The position numbers and the translations under genes were made by a program. Under the pieces are notes generated by a model. That model worked only from the letters and a program-made list of their open reading frames with translations, was not told the DNA's origin and did not search any database. From IMG/VR virus record IMGVR_UViG_3300031758_009234, positions 1-64,000 of that record: DNA of 64,000 nt; one strand, 5' to 3'. Source of the DNA: a virus. The stretch's first letter is position 1, and each line of letters begins with the position of its first letter. This document shows, in pieces, positions 57,028 to 64,000 of this stretch.

Positions 57028-57225
57028 ATGGAAAATTATATTGAAGATATGAAATTATTAGGAACCGTACACTCTCACGGTTCAATAGATGAATATTACC
57101 ATGTAAGAATTAAAGATGGTAAACAAACAACATTTGAATTTAGAGTTGTTAAACATACAAAACAGAGAGTGAGTAGTTATAAAATAGATCAATCAGATCT
57201 ACCAAAATCAATAGAACTTCAATGA
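57028..57225 (+). CDS. Small hypothetical protein (65 aa)
   Basis: MENYIEDMKLLGTVHSHGSI, then a beta-rich part (YYHVRIKDGKQTTFEFRVVK). A four-base overlap joins it to the cytidylyltransferase. The family is unknown. Confidence 0.62.
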   Translation: MENYIEDMKLLGTVHSHGSIDEYYHVRIKDGKQTTFEFRVVKHTKQRVSSYKIDQSDLPKSIELQ

Positions 57226-57638
57226 GAGTAGGATTTACATGTTCTTGCTTTGACCTTTTTCATGCTGGTCATATTATGATGTTGAAAGAAGCTAAATCAA
57301 TTTGCGATTATTTAATTGTTGGATTACAAACAGATCCTACAATAGATAGACCAGAAAAGAATAAACCAATACAAAGTGTTGTTGAAAGATTTATTCAATT
57401 AGAGGCTTGTAAATATGTAGATGAAGTTGTTGTTTACGCAACTGAAAAAGACTTACTAGATATTCTTTATTCTTATCCGATTAATGTTAGAATAGTTGGA
57501 GAAGAATATAAAGATAAAGACTTCACAGGTAAAGATCTATCACACATAGAAATGTATTACAACTCTAGAAAACATTCATTCTCAACAACCGAACTAAGAG
57601 GTAGAGTTATCGAAAGATATAAAAGTGATAAAAAATAA
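57222..57638 (+). CDS. Cytidylyltransferase (TagD-like)
   Basis: 138 residues. VGFTCSCFDLFHAGHIMMLK contains the HxGH nucleotide-binding site (HAGH), RFIQLEACKYVDEVV follows, and the C-terminal STTELRGRVI matches the R-T-x-G-x-S-T-T region of glycerol-3-phosphate cytidylyltransferases. The product would be a CDP-linked alcohol or acid for polymer or glycan synthesis, in line with the sugar cassette. The exact substrate is not known. Confidence 0.88.
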   Translation: MRVGFTCSCFDLFHAGHIMMLKEAKSICDYLIVGLQTDPTIDRPEKNKPIQSVVERFIQLEACKYVDEVVVYATEKDLLDILYSYPINVRIVGEEYKDKDFTGKDLSHIEMYYNSRKHSFSTTELRGRVIERYKSDKK

Positions 57639-57660
57639 TATTATTTTATTAATTTTTCCG

Positions 57661-57668
57661 TATTTTTG
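57661..57668 (+). promoter_or_regulatory. Bacteroidetes-type promoter (TATTTTTG), near-leaderless
   Basis: Fits TAnnTTTG and ends 4 bases before the ATG at 57673. Confidence 0.5.
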
Positions 57669-57672
57669 TAAA

Positions 57673-57774
57673 ATGAAATTTGAACGTGTTAAAAAAATCA
57701 TACAAAAAATAGATTGGATTTGGGTATTCTTTCCCATTTACTATTATTGGAAAGATATAGATGATTTAACTTAA
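57673..57774 (+). CDS. Very small Trp/Tyr-rich membrane-type peptide (33 aa)
   Basis: MKFERVKKIIQKIDWIWVFF then PIYYYWKDIDDLT. A basic start, one hydrophobic aromatic segment and an acidic end give the layout of a single-span membrane peptide. The promoter is directly in front, and rnlA follows after 17 bases. Function unknown; it is short enough that coding is not certain. Confidence 0.5.
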   Translation: MKFERVKKIIQKIDWIWVFFPIYYYWKDIDDLT

Positions 57775-57791
57775 CTTAAAATTTTAATAAG

Positions 57792-59015
57792 ATGTACAAT
57801 ATACCAACATATAACGAAGCTGTCAAACTAACTCAAGGTAAAAGATATGTACCTGAGATAGATCAATATTTAGACGCTGCTTTCTACGAGGCTAAACTTG
57901 TAGTTGATGGGTATAATGTATCTATATTCAACTATCGTTTAGCAACTTACAATGACTTTAAATACAACGATGCTTTTGAATTAAGAGGTTTAGTTTACGT
58001 CTTTAATGAAGATGGTTCTGTGTATAAATCATATAGATTGTTACATAAATTTTTCAACTTAAACCAAGTTGAAGAAACTCAATACTCTTTAGTAAAAGAT
58101 CGAGTTGTTAAATCTGTTTTCAATAAAGAAGATGGTTCTATTGGTTCTTTCATAAAATTACCAAACGGAAATGTTGTTGCTAAATCTAAAATGTCTTTTG
58201 AATCAGACCAAGCTTATGGTATGAACAAAATATACAACTCTAACGCAGATATAAAAAGATTTGTTGATTGGTCATTAGATAACGATTTAGTTGCTGTATT
58301 TGAGTATGTGGCTCCACACAACCGTATAGTTTTAAAATATGATAAAGAAGAATTAATCTTATTAAGATTAAGAAGAAACTCTACTGGTGAATACTTAAAC
58401 CTCCACGATTATTCAGATGTTATAGGTGATTTAAAAACTGCTGAGTCTTTTGATCTATCATTAGATGAATTGGTTGAATTGGCTAAAACTGTTGAAGGTG
58501 TTGAAGGTTGGGTAGTTGACTTAGATGGTTTATTTGTTAAAATAAAAACTGTTTGGTATTGTGAAAGACATGGTCTTTTAACAGAAGACTTGTATCGTGA
58601 AAACATACTAGTTAAATACATATTAGATGATAAAATAGATGATGTCTTAGGTCAAATCCCAGAAGATGAAAAAGAAGCACACGCTCGTATAGAAAAAATA
58701 ATAGCGGCTGTCTCTAAGGCAGTTAAAATGAAAGTTGATTCTATATTAGAAGATTGGAAAGTGTTTCAAACTATGGCTGATGGTAAAGATTGGACTGGTG
58801 ATTTAAAAGATCAACTAATGAGAAAGTCTTATGCTATGAAGTATAAGAAAACTAAAAATTTTGGAGCTGTGATGTCTATGGCGAAAGGTAACGATGTCTA
58901 TGATATAGTTACTGAACAAATAGCTAAGGAAACTTTTAGATTACAAAATGCGAGAGCGTTTTTATTTCAAATAGATCCAACTCTAAACTTTAAAGATGGT
59001 GAAATAGAAGATTAA
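57792..59015 (+). CDS. rnlA: T4-type RNA ligase 1
   Basis: 407 residues. Motif I is NKEDGSIGSF with K112 as the adenylation lysine (T4 has KEDGS at K99). ELRGLVYVFNEDG and the upstream region match the N-terminal module of T4 RnlA, VAVFEYVAPHNRIV is motif IIIa, EGWVVDLDGLFVKIKTVWY covers motifs IV and V, and the C-terminal 120 helical residues form the tRNA-specificity domain. It seals tRNA broken by host anticodon nucleases, together with the Pnk-like kinase at 13680. Confidence 0.95.
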   Translation: MYNIPTYNEAVKLTQGKRYVPEIDQYLDAAFYEAKLVVDGYNVSIFNYRLATYNDFKYNDAFELRGLVYVFNEDGSVYKSYRLLHKFFNLNQVEETQYSLVKDRVVKSVFNKEDGSIGSFIKLPNGNVVAKSKMSFESDQAYGMNKIYNSNADIKRFVDWSLDNDLVAVFEYVAPHNRIVLKYDKEELILLRLRRNSTGEYLNLHDYSDVIGDLKTAESFDLSLDELVELAKTVEGVEGWVVDLDGLFVKIKTVWYCERHGLLTEDLYRENILVKYILDDKIDDVLGQIPEDEKEAHARIEKIIAAVSKAVKMKVDSILEDWKVFQTMADGKDWTGDLKDQLMRKSYAMKYKKTKNFGAVMSMAKGNDVYDIVTEQIAKETFRLQNARAFLFQIDPTLNFKDGEIED

Positions 59016-59037
59016 GGGAGGTGAAATATCCTCTCTT
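59014..59037. terminator. Weak bidirectional hairpin
   Basis: AAGGGAGG/CCTCTCTT between convergent genes, without a clean T-run. Confidence 0.4.
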
Positions 59038-59320
59038 AAAAACTTCTAAAATCTTTTACACCACCTATATTCTGTAAAATTGGTGAGCTATTTTTAATTG
59101 ATGGTTTGGAACTAACTGTAATCACATCATCTAAACCTAAACTAGACTTCATCAAGTCTGGATACTTTGTAAAGTAATCCGTTAAGAATTTAATATTCTC
59201 TTCCTCTGATTTATCATTATCCCAAAGATGTCCAAGATTTTGTTTATTTGTTTCAATATAATCAACAACTTCTTTATTAATAACTGGATTCCAATTAGAC
59301 CACTCAACTATATACTTCAT
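59036..59320 (-). CDS. Hypothetical protein, weakly tag-like N-terminus (94 aa)
   Basis: MKYIVEWSNWNPVINKEVVD: the first ten residues begin like the tag (M-K-Y-I) but lack its basic pair. The body is helical with an acidic middle and ends NIGGVKDFRSF. It has its own phage-type promoter motif. Function unknown. Confidence 0.62.
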   Translation of the reverse strand: MKYIVEWSNWNPVINKEVVDYIETNKQNLGHLWDNDKSEEENIKFLTDYFTKYPDLMKSSLGLDDVITVSSKPSIKNSSPILQNIGGVKDFRSF

Positions 59321-59324
59321 ATTT

Positions 59325-59335
59325 TATATATTAAA
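59325..59335 (-). promoter_or_regulatory. Phage-type promoter motif TTTAATATATA
   Basis: On the minus strand, 4 bases before the 94-residue gene. Confidence 0.5.
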
Positions 59336-59363
59336 CTTTCAATATTGAAATTCTATAAATGAT

Positions 59364-60230
59364 ATGAACACATTATATGGGATGGTTACACTTAAAGTAA
59401 CCAATGAATATGCGGATAAAGCGGTTGATTCATTTTTGAGAAATACTTATTTAGAACCAGGTGACAGATTTATAATGATTGATAATGATGGTGATTTTAA
59501 ATCAAATTGGAATAATGGTAGAATAAAAGAAGAAGATATTATAGTAAATAGTAAAATTGAAAATTTTTCTCATAACATGAATATTCTTATGAGAATTGCG
59601 GTTGAAGAAGAAAAAAACCTTATCTTCATGAGTAATGATGTTATCTTTACTCCAAATTGGTCAAAGTTATTGGGGAATAGTGATTATATACTAACTGTTC
59701 CATCTTGTAATCAAACACATACCGATTTGGGAATACCTGGATTTTTATCACTAAATGACTTTAATGAAAGATATGATATACTAAATCAGATATCAGAACA
59801 CGTTAATAAACAACCATCTTACTTTCAAAGAATGCTAATGGCTTTTTATGTTTGTAGAATACCACTAAAGATAATAAAAGAAGTTGGTGAGTATGATGAA
59901 ATGTTTACCGTTGGTGGTGAAGATGTTGATTATAGACTAAGATGTTTAATGAAAGGTTTTGGTGTCACTTATACACCATCATTCCTATTACATTTTAATG
60001 GAAAATCTTCTTGGAATGGAGTTGAAAATACACAACAAATAAAAGAAAGAGAATATAAGTACACAATGCAATTTATATCTAAATGGGGATTAGATTTAAA
60101 AGATCTTTGTTTAGTTAATACTGATGTTATGAGAGTTGTAAATAAATATAACCTATACAACTTTATGAACGAAGGTAACTATAATGGTTTACTATTATAT
60201 GTCATAAATAAAACAAGTATGTCAAAATGA
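59364..60230 (+). CDS. GT-A (family 2) glycosyltransferase, outside the main cassette
   Basis: 288 residues. GMVTLKVTNEYADKAVDSFL, then FMSNDVIFTPNWSKLL (S-N-D at the metal-site position) and the C-terminal EVGEYDEMFTVGGEDVDYRL, with E-D as the usual catalytic pair. This is a rhamnosyl/GT2-like enzyme. It stands alone between a convergent gene and dnaK, 27 kb from the sugar cassette. Confidence 0.85.
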   Translation: MNTLYGMVTLKVTNEYADKAVDSFLRNTYLEPGDRFIMIDNDGDFKSNWNNGRIKEEDIIVNSKIENFSHNMNILMRIAVEEEKNLIFMSNDVIFTPNWSKLLGNSDYILTVPSCNQTHTDLGIPGFLSLNDFNERYDILNQISEHVNKQPSYFQRMLMAFYVCRIPLKIIKEVGEYDEMFTVGGEDVDYRLRCLMKGFGVTYTPSFLLHFNGKSSWNGVENTQQIKEREYKYTMQFISKWGLDLKDLCLVNTDVMRVVNKYNLYNFMNEGNYNGLLLYVINKTSMSK

Positions 60231-60235
60231 CATAT
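60221..60235. repeat. Short palindrome before dnaK
   Basis: ATGTCA-AAA-TGACAT at the end of the glycosyltransferase gene, 55 bases upstream of dnaK. Possible operator; a related ATGTCAAAATGTCAT is at about 301-315. Confidence 0.4.
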
Positions 60236-60289
60236 AAATTAAAGTGGCACACAATTTGACAATGTATAAATAAAAAACAAAAATAAAAT

Positions 60290-62170
60290 ATGGCAAAAGA
60301 CGTAATTATTGGAATTGACTTAGGAACAACTAACTCGTGTGTAGCAGTAGTTGAAGGTGGTGAACCAATCGTAATCAGTAATGCTGAAGGTAAAAGAACA
60401 ACTCCTTCTATTATTTCATTTACAGAAAATGATAGAAAGATTGGTGATCCAGCAAAAAGACAAGCGGTTACTAACCCTAAAAAAACTATCTACTCAATTA
60501 AAAGATTTATTGGTAAAGATTTTAATGTTTGTAAAGATGAGGTAACTAGAGTACCTTATGAAGTAGTTTCAAACGGAGCTAATGTACCTACTGTTAAAAT
60601 CGATGATAGAAATTATACTCCACAGGAGTTATCAGCAATGATTCTTCAAAAGATGAAGAAAACAGCTGAAGATTATTTAGGATATGAAGTGAAAAGAGCG
60701 GTTATTACCGTACCAGCTTACTTCGGTGATGCTGAGAGAACTGCAACTATTGAGGCTGGTGAAATCGCTGGTTTAAAAGTTGAAAGAATTATCAACGAAC
60801 CTACAGCAGCGGCTTTAGCGTATGGTTTAGATAAGAAAAACACAGACTCTAAAATTTTAGTATTTGACTGTGGTGGTGGTACTCATGACGTTTCTGTGTT
60901 AGAGATTGGTGATGGTGTATTTGAAGTAAAATCTACTGACGGTGATACTCACTTAGGTGGTGACGACTTTGATAATGCAATTATTACTTGGATGGTTGAA
61001 GAATTCAAATCTGAAAACTCTATGGATTTATCAAAAGATCCTATGGCTTTACAAAGATTGAAAGATGCGGCTGAAAAAGCTAAAATTGAATTATCTTCTA
61101 CATCTGAAAGTGAAATTAACTTACCTTACATCACAGCTAGAGACGGAATGCCTCTTCACTTTGTTAAGAAATTAACTAAGGCTAAATTTGAACAATTAAC
61201 TTCATCTTTAGTTGATAGAGCTATCAGTTGTGCTAAATCAGCTTTGAAAAACGCAGGTTTAAAACCAGCTGATATTGACGAAGTTATCTTAGTAGGTGGT
61301 TCTACAAGAATTCCAGCAATTCAAGATGCTATTGAAAGTTATATTGGTAAGAAACCAAACAAATCCGTGAACCCTGATGAAGTTGTTGCTTTAGGTGCGG
61401 CTATTCAAGGAGCTGTTTTAACCGGTGGTATTACTGACGTTTTACTTTTAGATGTTACTCCACTTTCTTTAGGTATTGAAACAATGGGTGGTGTGTTTAC
61501 TAAATTAATTGAAGCAAACACTACTATTCCAACTAAGAAAAGTGAAACATTCTCAACAGCATCCGATAATCAACCTTCAGTAGAATTACACGTTTTACAA
61601 GGTGAAAGAGCGATGGCTAAAGACAACCGAACTTTAGGTCGTTTCCACTTAGATGGTATCATGCCAGCTCCAAGAGGAATTCCTCAAATCGAGGTGACTT
61701 TTGATATAGATGCTAATGGTATCTTATCTGTACACGCTAAAGATAAGGCAACTGGTAAAGAAAATAAAATCCGTATCGAAGGTGGTTCTCAATTAACTAA
61801 AGAAGAAATTGAGAAAATGAAAGCTGAGGCTGAGGCAAATGCTGAAGCAGATGCTAAAGAAAGAGAGTTAGTTGATAAAATAAACTCAGCAGACTCAATG
61901 ATTTTCCAAACCGAAAAACAAATTAAAGAGTTTGATGAAAAATTAACAGCTGATGATAAGAATGCTTTGAACGCTGACCTTGACGAATTGAAGAAAGCTC
62001 ATTCCGATAAAGATGTTCAAAGAATTGATGAATCAATCAGTAAGTTAAACTCGACTTGGAATACAATTTCAACTAAGTTGTATGAACAAAGTCAAACTGA
62101 ACAAACAACAGAAAATACTTCCAGTGGTAATGATGGAGTAGATGATGTTGATTTTGAAGAAGTAAAATAA
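60290..62170 (+). CDS. dnaK: DnaK (Hsp70) chaperone
   Basis: 626 residues, full length. [15 protein letters not shown] is phosphate loop 1, [14 protein letters not shown] loop 2, and [14 protein letters not shown] the third signature. The linker [14 protein letters not shown] joins the ATPase to the substrate-binding domain, and the C-terminus keeps DDVDFEEVK, a typical DnaK ending. Two substitutions stand out: CGGGTHD where DLGGGTFD is usual. With DnaJ and GrpE in the same window, the phage has a complete Hsp70 machine. Confidence 0.97.
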   Translation: MAKDVIIGIDLGTTNSCVAVVEGGEPIVISNAEGKRTTPSIISFTENDRKIGDPAKRQAVTNPKKTIYSIKRFIGKDFNVCKDEVTRVPYEVVSNGANVPTVKIDDRNYTPQELSAMILQKMKKTAEDYLGYEVKRAVITVPAYFGDAERTATIEAGEIAGLKVERIINEPTAAALAYGLDKKNTDSKILVFDCGGGTHDVSVLEIGDGVFEVKSTDGDTHLGGDDFDNAIITWMVEEFKSENSMDLSKDPMALQRLKDAAEKAKIELSSTSESEINLPYITARDGMPLHFVKKLTKAKFEQLTSSLVDRAISCAKSALKNAGLKPADIDEVILVGGSTRIPAIQDAIESYIGKKPNKSVNPDEVVALGAAIQGAVLTGGITDVLLLDVTPLSLGIETMGGVFTKLIEANTTIPTKKSETFSTASDNQPSVELHVLQGERAMAKDNRTLGRFHLDGIMPAPRGIPQIEVTFDIDANGILSVHAKDKATGKENKIRIEGGSQLTKEEIEKMKAEAEANAEADAKERELVDKINSADSMIFQTEKQIKEFDEKLTADDKNALNADLDELKKAHSDKDVQRIDESISKLNSTWNTISTKLYEQSQTEQTTENTSSGNDGVDDVDFEEVK

Positions 62171-62173
62171 TTT

Positions 62174-62206
62174 AAAAAAGTCCTTGAGAAATCAAGGACT
62201 TTTTTA
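62174..62206 (+). terminator. Rho-independent terminator
   Basis: Stem AAAAAGTCCTTGA/TCAAGGACTTTTT after dnaK. Confidence 0.92.
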
Positions 62207-62229
62207 TTATATTTATATAAAATTATTAT

Positions 62230-62619
62230 ATGGAAACAAGAACCGCTAAATTAGCAGCAACCGCTCTTATCTTTAACGAAGATAAATCTAAACTATTAGG
62301 TGTATCAAGAAAAGATGATACAACTAAATTTGGATTACCTGGAGGTAAAGTAGATGTTGGTGAAACATTATATGACGCTTTAGTTAGAGAATTAAAAGAA
62401 GAAACAGGATTAGATGTAAACTCAGCAAAACCAATTTTCTTTAGAGAAGATGGTGATTTTGTTGCTGTTGTTTATTTAGTAACTGATTGGTCTGGTGAAG
62501 TTTCAACAACCGAAAAGGGAGTTGTTAAGTGGATTACTTTTGAGGATTTAAAACACGGTGCTTTTTCTGAATATAATACTATGTTAGAAGAACATTTAAG
62601 GTTTATCAAACTTTTATAA
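62230..62619 (+). CDS. Nudix hydrolase (129 aa)
   Basis: The complete Nudix box is at residues 38-62: GGKVDVGET, then RELKEETG with the metal-binding glutamates. The upstream strand [20 protein letters not shown] and the C-terminal [10 protein letters not shown] complete the fold. It hydrolyses nucleoside diphosphates linked to another group; the substrate (oxidised nucleotide, nucleotide sugar or RNA cap) is unknown. Confidence 0.92.
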   Translation: METRTAKLAATALIFNEDKSKLLGVSRKDDTTKFGLPGGKVDVGETLYDALVRELKEETGLDVNSAKPIFFREDGDFVAVVYLVTDWSGEVSTTEKGVVKWITFEDLKHGAFSEYNTMLEEHLRFIKLL

Positions 62620-62626
62620 TAAAAAA

Positions 62627-62637
62627 TTTAATATATA
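62627..62637 (+). promoter_or_regulatory. Phage-type promoter motif TTTAATATATA
   Basis: Exact TTTAATATATA, 21 bases before the nucleotidase gene; a degenerate host-type element (TATATTTA) follows at 62650-62657. Confidence 0.45.
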
Positions 62638-62658
62638 ATAAAAAATTATTATATTTAC

Positions 62659-63153
62659 ATGAAATACATCAAAAGATTTAAAGTCAACGAAAATATGAGC
62701 GGTAAGAAAATTGTTTACGTAGATATGGACGACACTCTTTGTGATTTTACAGGTCCTTTTAGAAGTGGTCAACAAAATACAGAGGCTTCAGAGGATGAAC
62801 CAATTAGAAAGTGGCCTCAGTCAAAAGTTGGTTTTTTCTTAGGTTTACAACCACTACCAGGAGCAATCGAAGGAATGAATACCTTGATGTCTAAGTATGA
62901 TGTTTGGATTTTAACTAGACCATCTATTAAAAACATTCACTGTTATACCGAAAAAGCTGAATGGATTAAGAAATATTTTGGTGAAAAAATGTTAGAGAAT
63001 ATGATTATTTGTCCAAATAAATCCCTTGTTAAAGGAGACTACTTAATTGATGATGATACAAGACATGGTCAAGTTGAATTTGAAGGAGAACATATTCATT
63101 TTGGTAAGGAAAAATTTCCTAATTGGGATTCAGTTATAGAATACTTAATGTAA
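62659..63153 (+). CDS. Tagged 5'(3')-deoxyribonucleotidase of the HAD superfamily (164 aa)
   Basis: MKYIKRFKVNENMSGKK is the recurring tag, directly in front of VYVDMDDTLCDF, the HAD motif I with D22 and D24. VWILTRPS (motif II) and CPNKSLVKGDYLIDDDTRHG (motifs III and IV) follow. The domain is that of short NT5C-type nucleotidases which remove phosphate from deoxynucleoside monophosphates. A second ATG at 62695 would give the enzyme without the tag, so the tag is an N-terminal add-on. It is coupled to the next gene by TAATG. Confidence 0.85.
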   Translation: MKYIKRFKVNENMSGKKIVYVDMDDTLCDFTGPFRSGQQNTEASEDEPIRKWPQSKVGFFLGLQPLPGAIEGMNTLMSKYDVWILTRPSIKNIHCYTEKAEWIKKYFGEKMLENMIICPNKSLVKGDYLIDDDTRHGQVEFEGEHIHFGKEKFPNWDSVIEYLM

Positions 63154-63365
63154 TGTTTATTTATTGTATAAATAATCGAGGTTTGGAGAAATATCTAACC
63201 ATCAATAAAAAATATGAAAATATTGAAGATTTTGTAGAAATTGATGAAGATTTTAACTGGTATAGAATTATCAATGATAAAAACATATCAGGAACATATG
63301 ATAAATCAAGATTTGTGACAGTTGATAAGTGGAGAGAAATTCAATTAAATAAATTATTAAAATAA
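63153..63365 (+). CDS. Small protein with LNKLL C-terminus (70 aa)
   Basis: From the ATG at 63153, which overlaps the nucleotidase stop; a TTG start at 63123 is less likely. MFIYCINNRGLEKYLTINKK, an acidic middle, and DKWREIQLNKLLK at the end, a variant of the recurring C-terminal motif. Function unknown. A terminator follows. Confidence 0.65.
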   Translation: MFIYCINNRGLEKYLTINKKYENIEDFVEIDEDFNWYRIINDKNISGTYDKSRFVTVDKWREIQLNKLLK

Positions 63366-63398
63366 AAAAACCCAACTTTTTCAAGTTGGGTTTTTTTC
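63364..63398. terminator. Bidirectional terminator
   Basis: Stem AAAAACCCAACTT/AAGTTGGGTTTTT between convergent genes. Confidence 0.92.
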
Positions 63399-63403
63399 AT
63401 TTA

Positions 63404-64000
63404 TTACCATTCATCATCATCATCATCTCCATCGCCATAAGAATCATCTTCACCATATCCTTCCCACGTACCATCAGTATGTTGACAATATCTAATTCTA
63501 TCTTCATTTAAACCTTCAATATCGCTATCGTTAGCAGCTTTATTATTTTCAACATCAATACAATACATAGTATCCATATAAGGATACATATCAAACTCAG
63601 CTCTATCTAAATCACAAACAATATCTGGTCTAGTAATCGTTCTTGATCCATTAGAAATATCTCTACCCCCGTATCCTTGATTTGTTTTATAAAAGAATCC
63701 TTCTTTTTCAGCGAATTGTTTGAATAATTCCGTATCACTTTCATAAGCTGTGTAAATTCTATCCATAAAATCTACTTTTTCACCATTGACAGTACAGTTT
63801 CTCCAAAGAATTGCTCTACCTTTAATTTTATTAGATTGATAAACACCATCAACAACTTCACCTTCATCCGAATAAAGTATAACTAATTCAACATTTTCAT
63901 TATCACAATAAATTGCTAACTTTGTTCTACTAGCACTTTTCATACAAGAATTATTTAATGAACCACCACCACTTACATATCTCAAACCATTATACCAGTG
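63404..64000 (-). CDS. Hypothetical phage protein with acidic tail, cut by window edge
   Basis: The frame is open to the right edge (HWYNGLRYVSGGGSLNNSCM is the first visible part), so the true start lies outside. A TTG at 63985 is not convincing. The visible 198 residues contain KLAIYCDNENVELVIL and GRAILWRNCTVNG, and end in a run of Asp (GEDDSYGDGDDDDDEW). The combination S-C-M...GRA-[IL]-LW occurs in a widespread family of uncharacterised tailed-phage proteins. Function unknown. Confidence 0.7.
   Translation of the reverse strand, partial: HWYNGLRYVSGGGSLNNSCMKSASRTKLAIYCDNENVELVILYSDEGEVVDGVYQSNKIKGRAILWRNCTVNGEKVDFMDRIYTAYESDTELFKQFAEKEGFFYKTNQGYGGRDISNGSRTITRPDIVCDLDRAEFDMYPYMDTMYCIDVENNKAANDSDIEGLNEDRIRYCQHTDGTWEGYGEDDSYGDGDDDDDEW

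Noticed and set aside
60265-60272. TATAAATA, the T4 late promoter sequence, before dnaK (also near 9180, 14563 and 19512)
   Set aside because: In DNA this rich in A and T the eight-base match is expected by chance, and the matches do not follow a gene class as TTTAATATATA does.
60221-60290. CIRCE heat-shock operator before dnaK
   Set aside because: No TTAGCACTC-N9-GAGTGCTAA is present; only an unrelated short palindrome is there.
1-64000. tRNA genes and CRISPR arrays
   Set aside because: No cloverleaf with a GGTTCGAATCC-like arm and no regularly spaced direct repeats were seen by eye; a covariance search could still find divergent tRNAs.

Overview
The window is a 64 kb piece of a large, AT-rich, lytic tailed-phage genome of the T4-like (myovirus) type, whose host is most likely a member of the Bacteroidetes (Flavobacteriia). 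The evidence for a T4-like phage is a UvsX recombinase, a gp32-type single-strand DNA-binding protein, an aerobic ribonucleotide reductase small subunit, a T4-type RNA ligase 1, a kinase of the Pnk type, several large virion proteins and many homing endonucleases. The evidence for a Bacteroidetes host is the repeated promoter element TAnnTTTG upstream of genes, the absence of Shine-Dalgarno boxes, and eukaryote/Bacteroidetes-like protein families. No host genes, integrase, tRNA genes or CRISPR array were seen.

Layout. 1-5.1 kb (mostly minus strand): a HAD fragment at the left edge, a histone H1-like mini-gene, uvsX, a homing endonuclease, then a small operon of genes that share an N-terminal peptide. 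5.2-6.8 kb: small plus-strand genes and a GIY-YIG endonuclease. 6.8-9.1 kb: a large virion protein. 9.2-15.2 kb: a plus-strand early-looking block of a zinc peptidase, small acidic proteins, a cREC-type protein and a polynucleotide-kinase-like ATPase. 15.2-23.6 kb: a membrane-associated virion-type protein, an intein-containing flavoprotein, MgtC-like and CYTH proteins and a ClpC-type unfoldase. 23.7-32.3 kb: a continuous surface-sugar cassette (glycosyltransferases, fucosyltransferases, FkbM methyltransferase, UDP-galactopyranose mutase). 32.3-36.5 kb: a minus-strand virion operon. 36.5-39.1 kb: gp32 flanked by two HNH endonucleases. 39.3-43.6 kb: a cluster of genes with a shared N-terminal tag. 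43.6-50.6 kb: nrdB, HNH genes, a second cREC protein, an IMPDH/GMPR enzyme, and two more tagged genes. 50.6-54.8 kb: a virion protein and a grpE-dnaJ operon. 54.9-59 kb: RNA ligases and a cytidylyltransferase. 59-64 kb: a glycosyltransferase, dnaK, a Nudix hydrolase, a tagged 5'-nucleotidase and a partial gene at the right edge.

How the parts fit. The phage carries its own protein-quality set (DnaK, DnaJ, GrpE, ClpC-type unfoldase), its own RNA-repair set (Pnk-like kinase, two RNA ligases, two cREC proteins), nucleotide enzymes (NrdB, IMPDH/GMPR, Nudix, 5'-nucleotidase) and a sugar-coat cassette. Two promoter classes are visible: host-type TAnnTTTG before small plus-strand genes, and a phage-type TTTAATATATA before virion, tagged and homing-endonuclease genes.

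The most novel signal is a short N-terminal peptide (pattern M-K-x-[LI]-[KR]-x-[FYW]...NE) at the start of about 16-18 otherwise unrelated proteins, including a HExxH protein, a dioxygenase-like protein and a nucleotidase. It resembles in position, length and composition the capsid-targeting propeptide of T4 internal proteins, and suggests a large set of proteins packed into the head and injected with the DNA. A second, weaker recurring peptide (R-D-x-K-L-N-x-L-L) closes seven small proteins.
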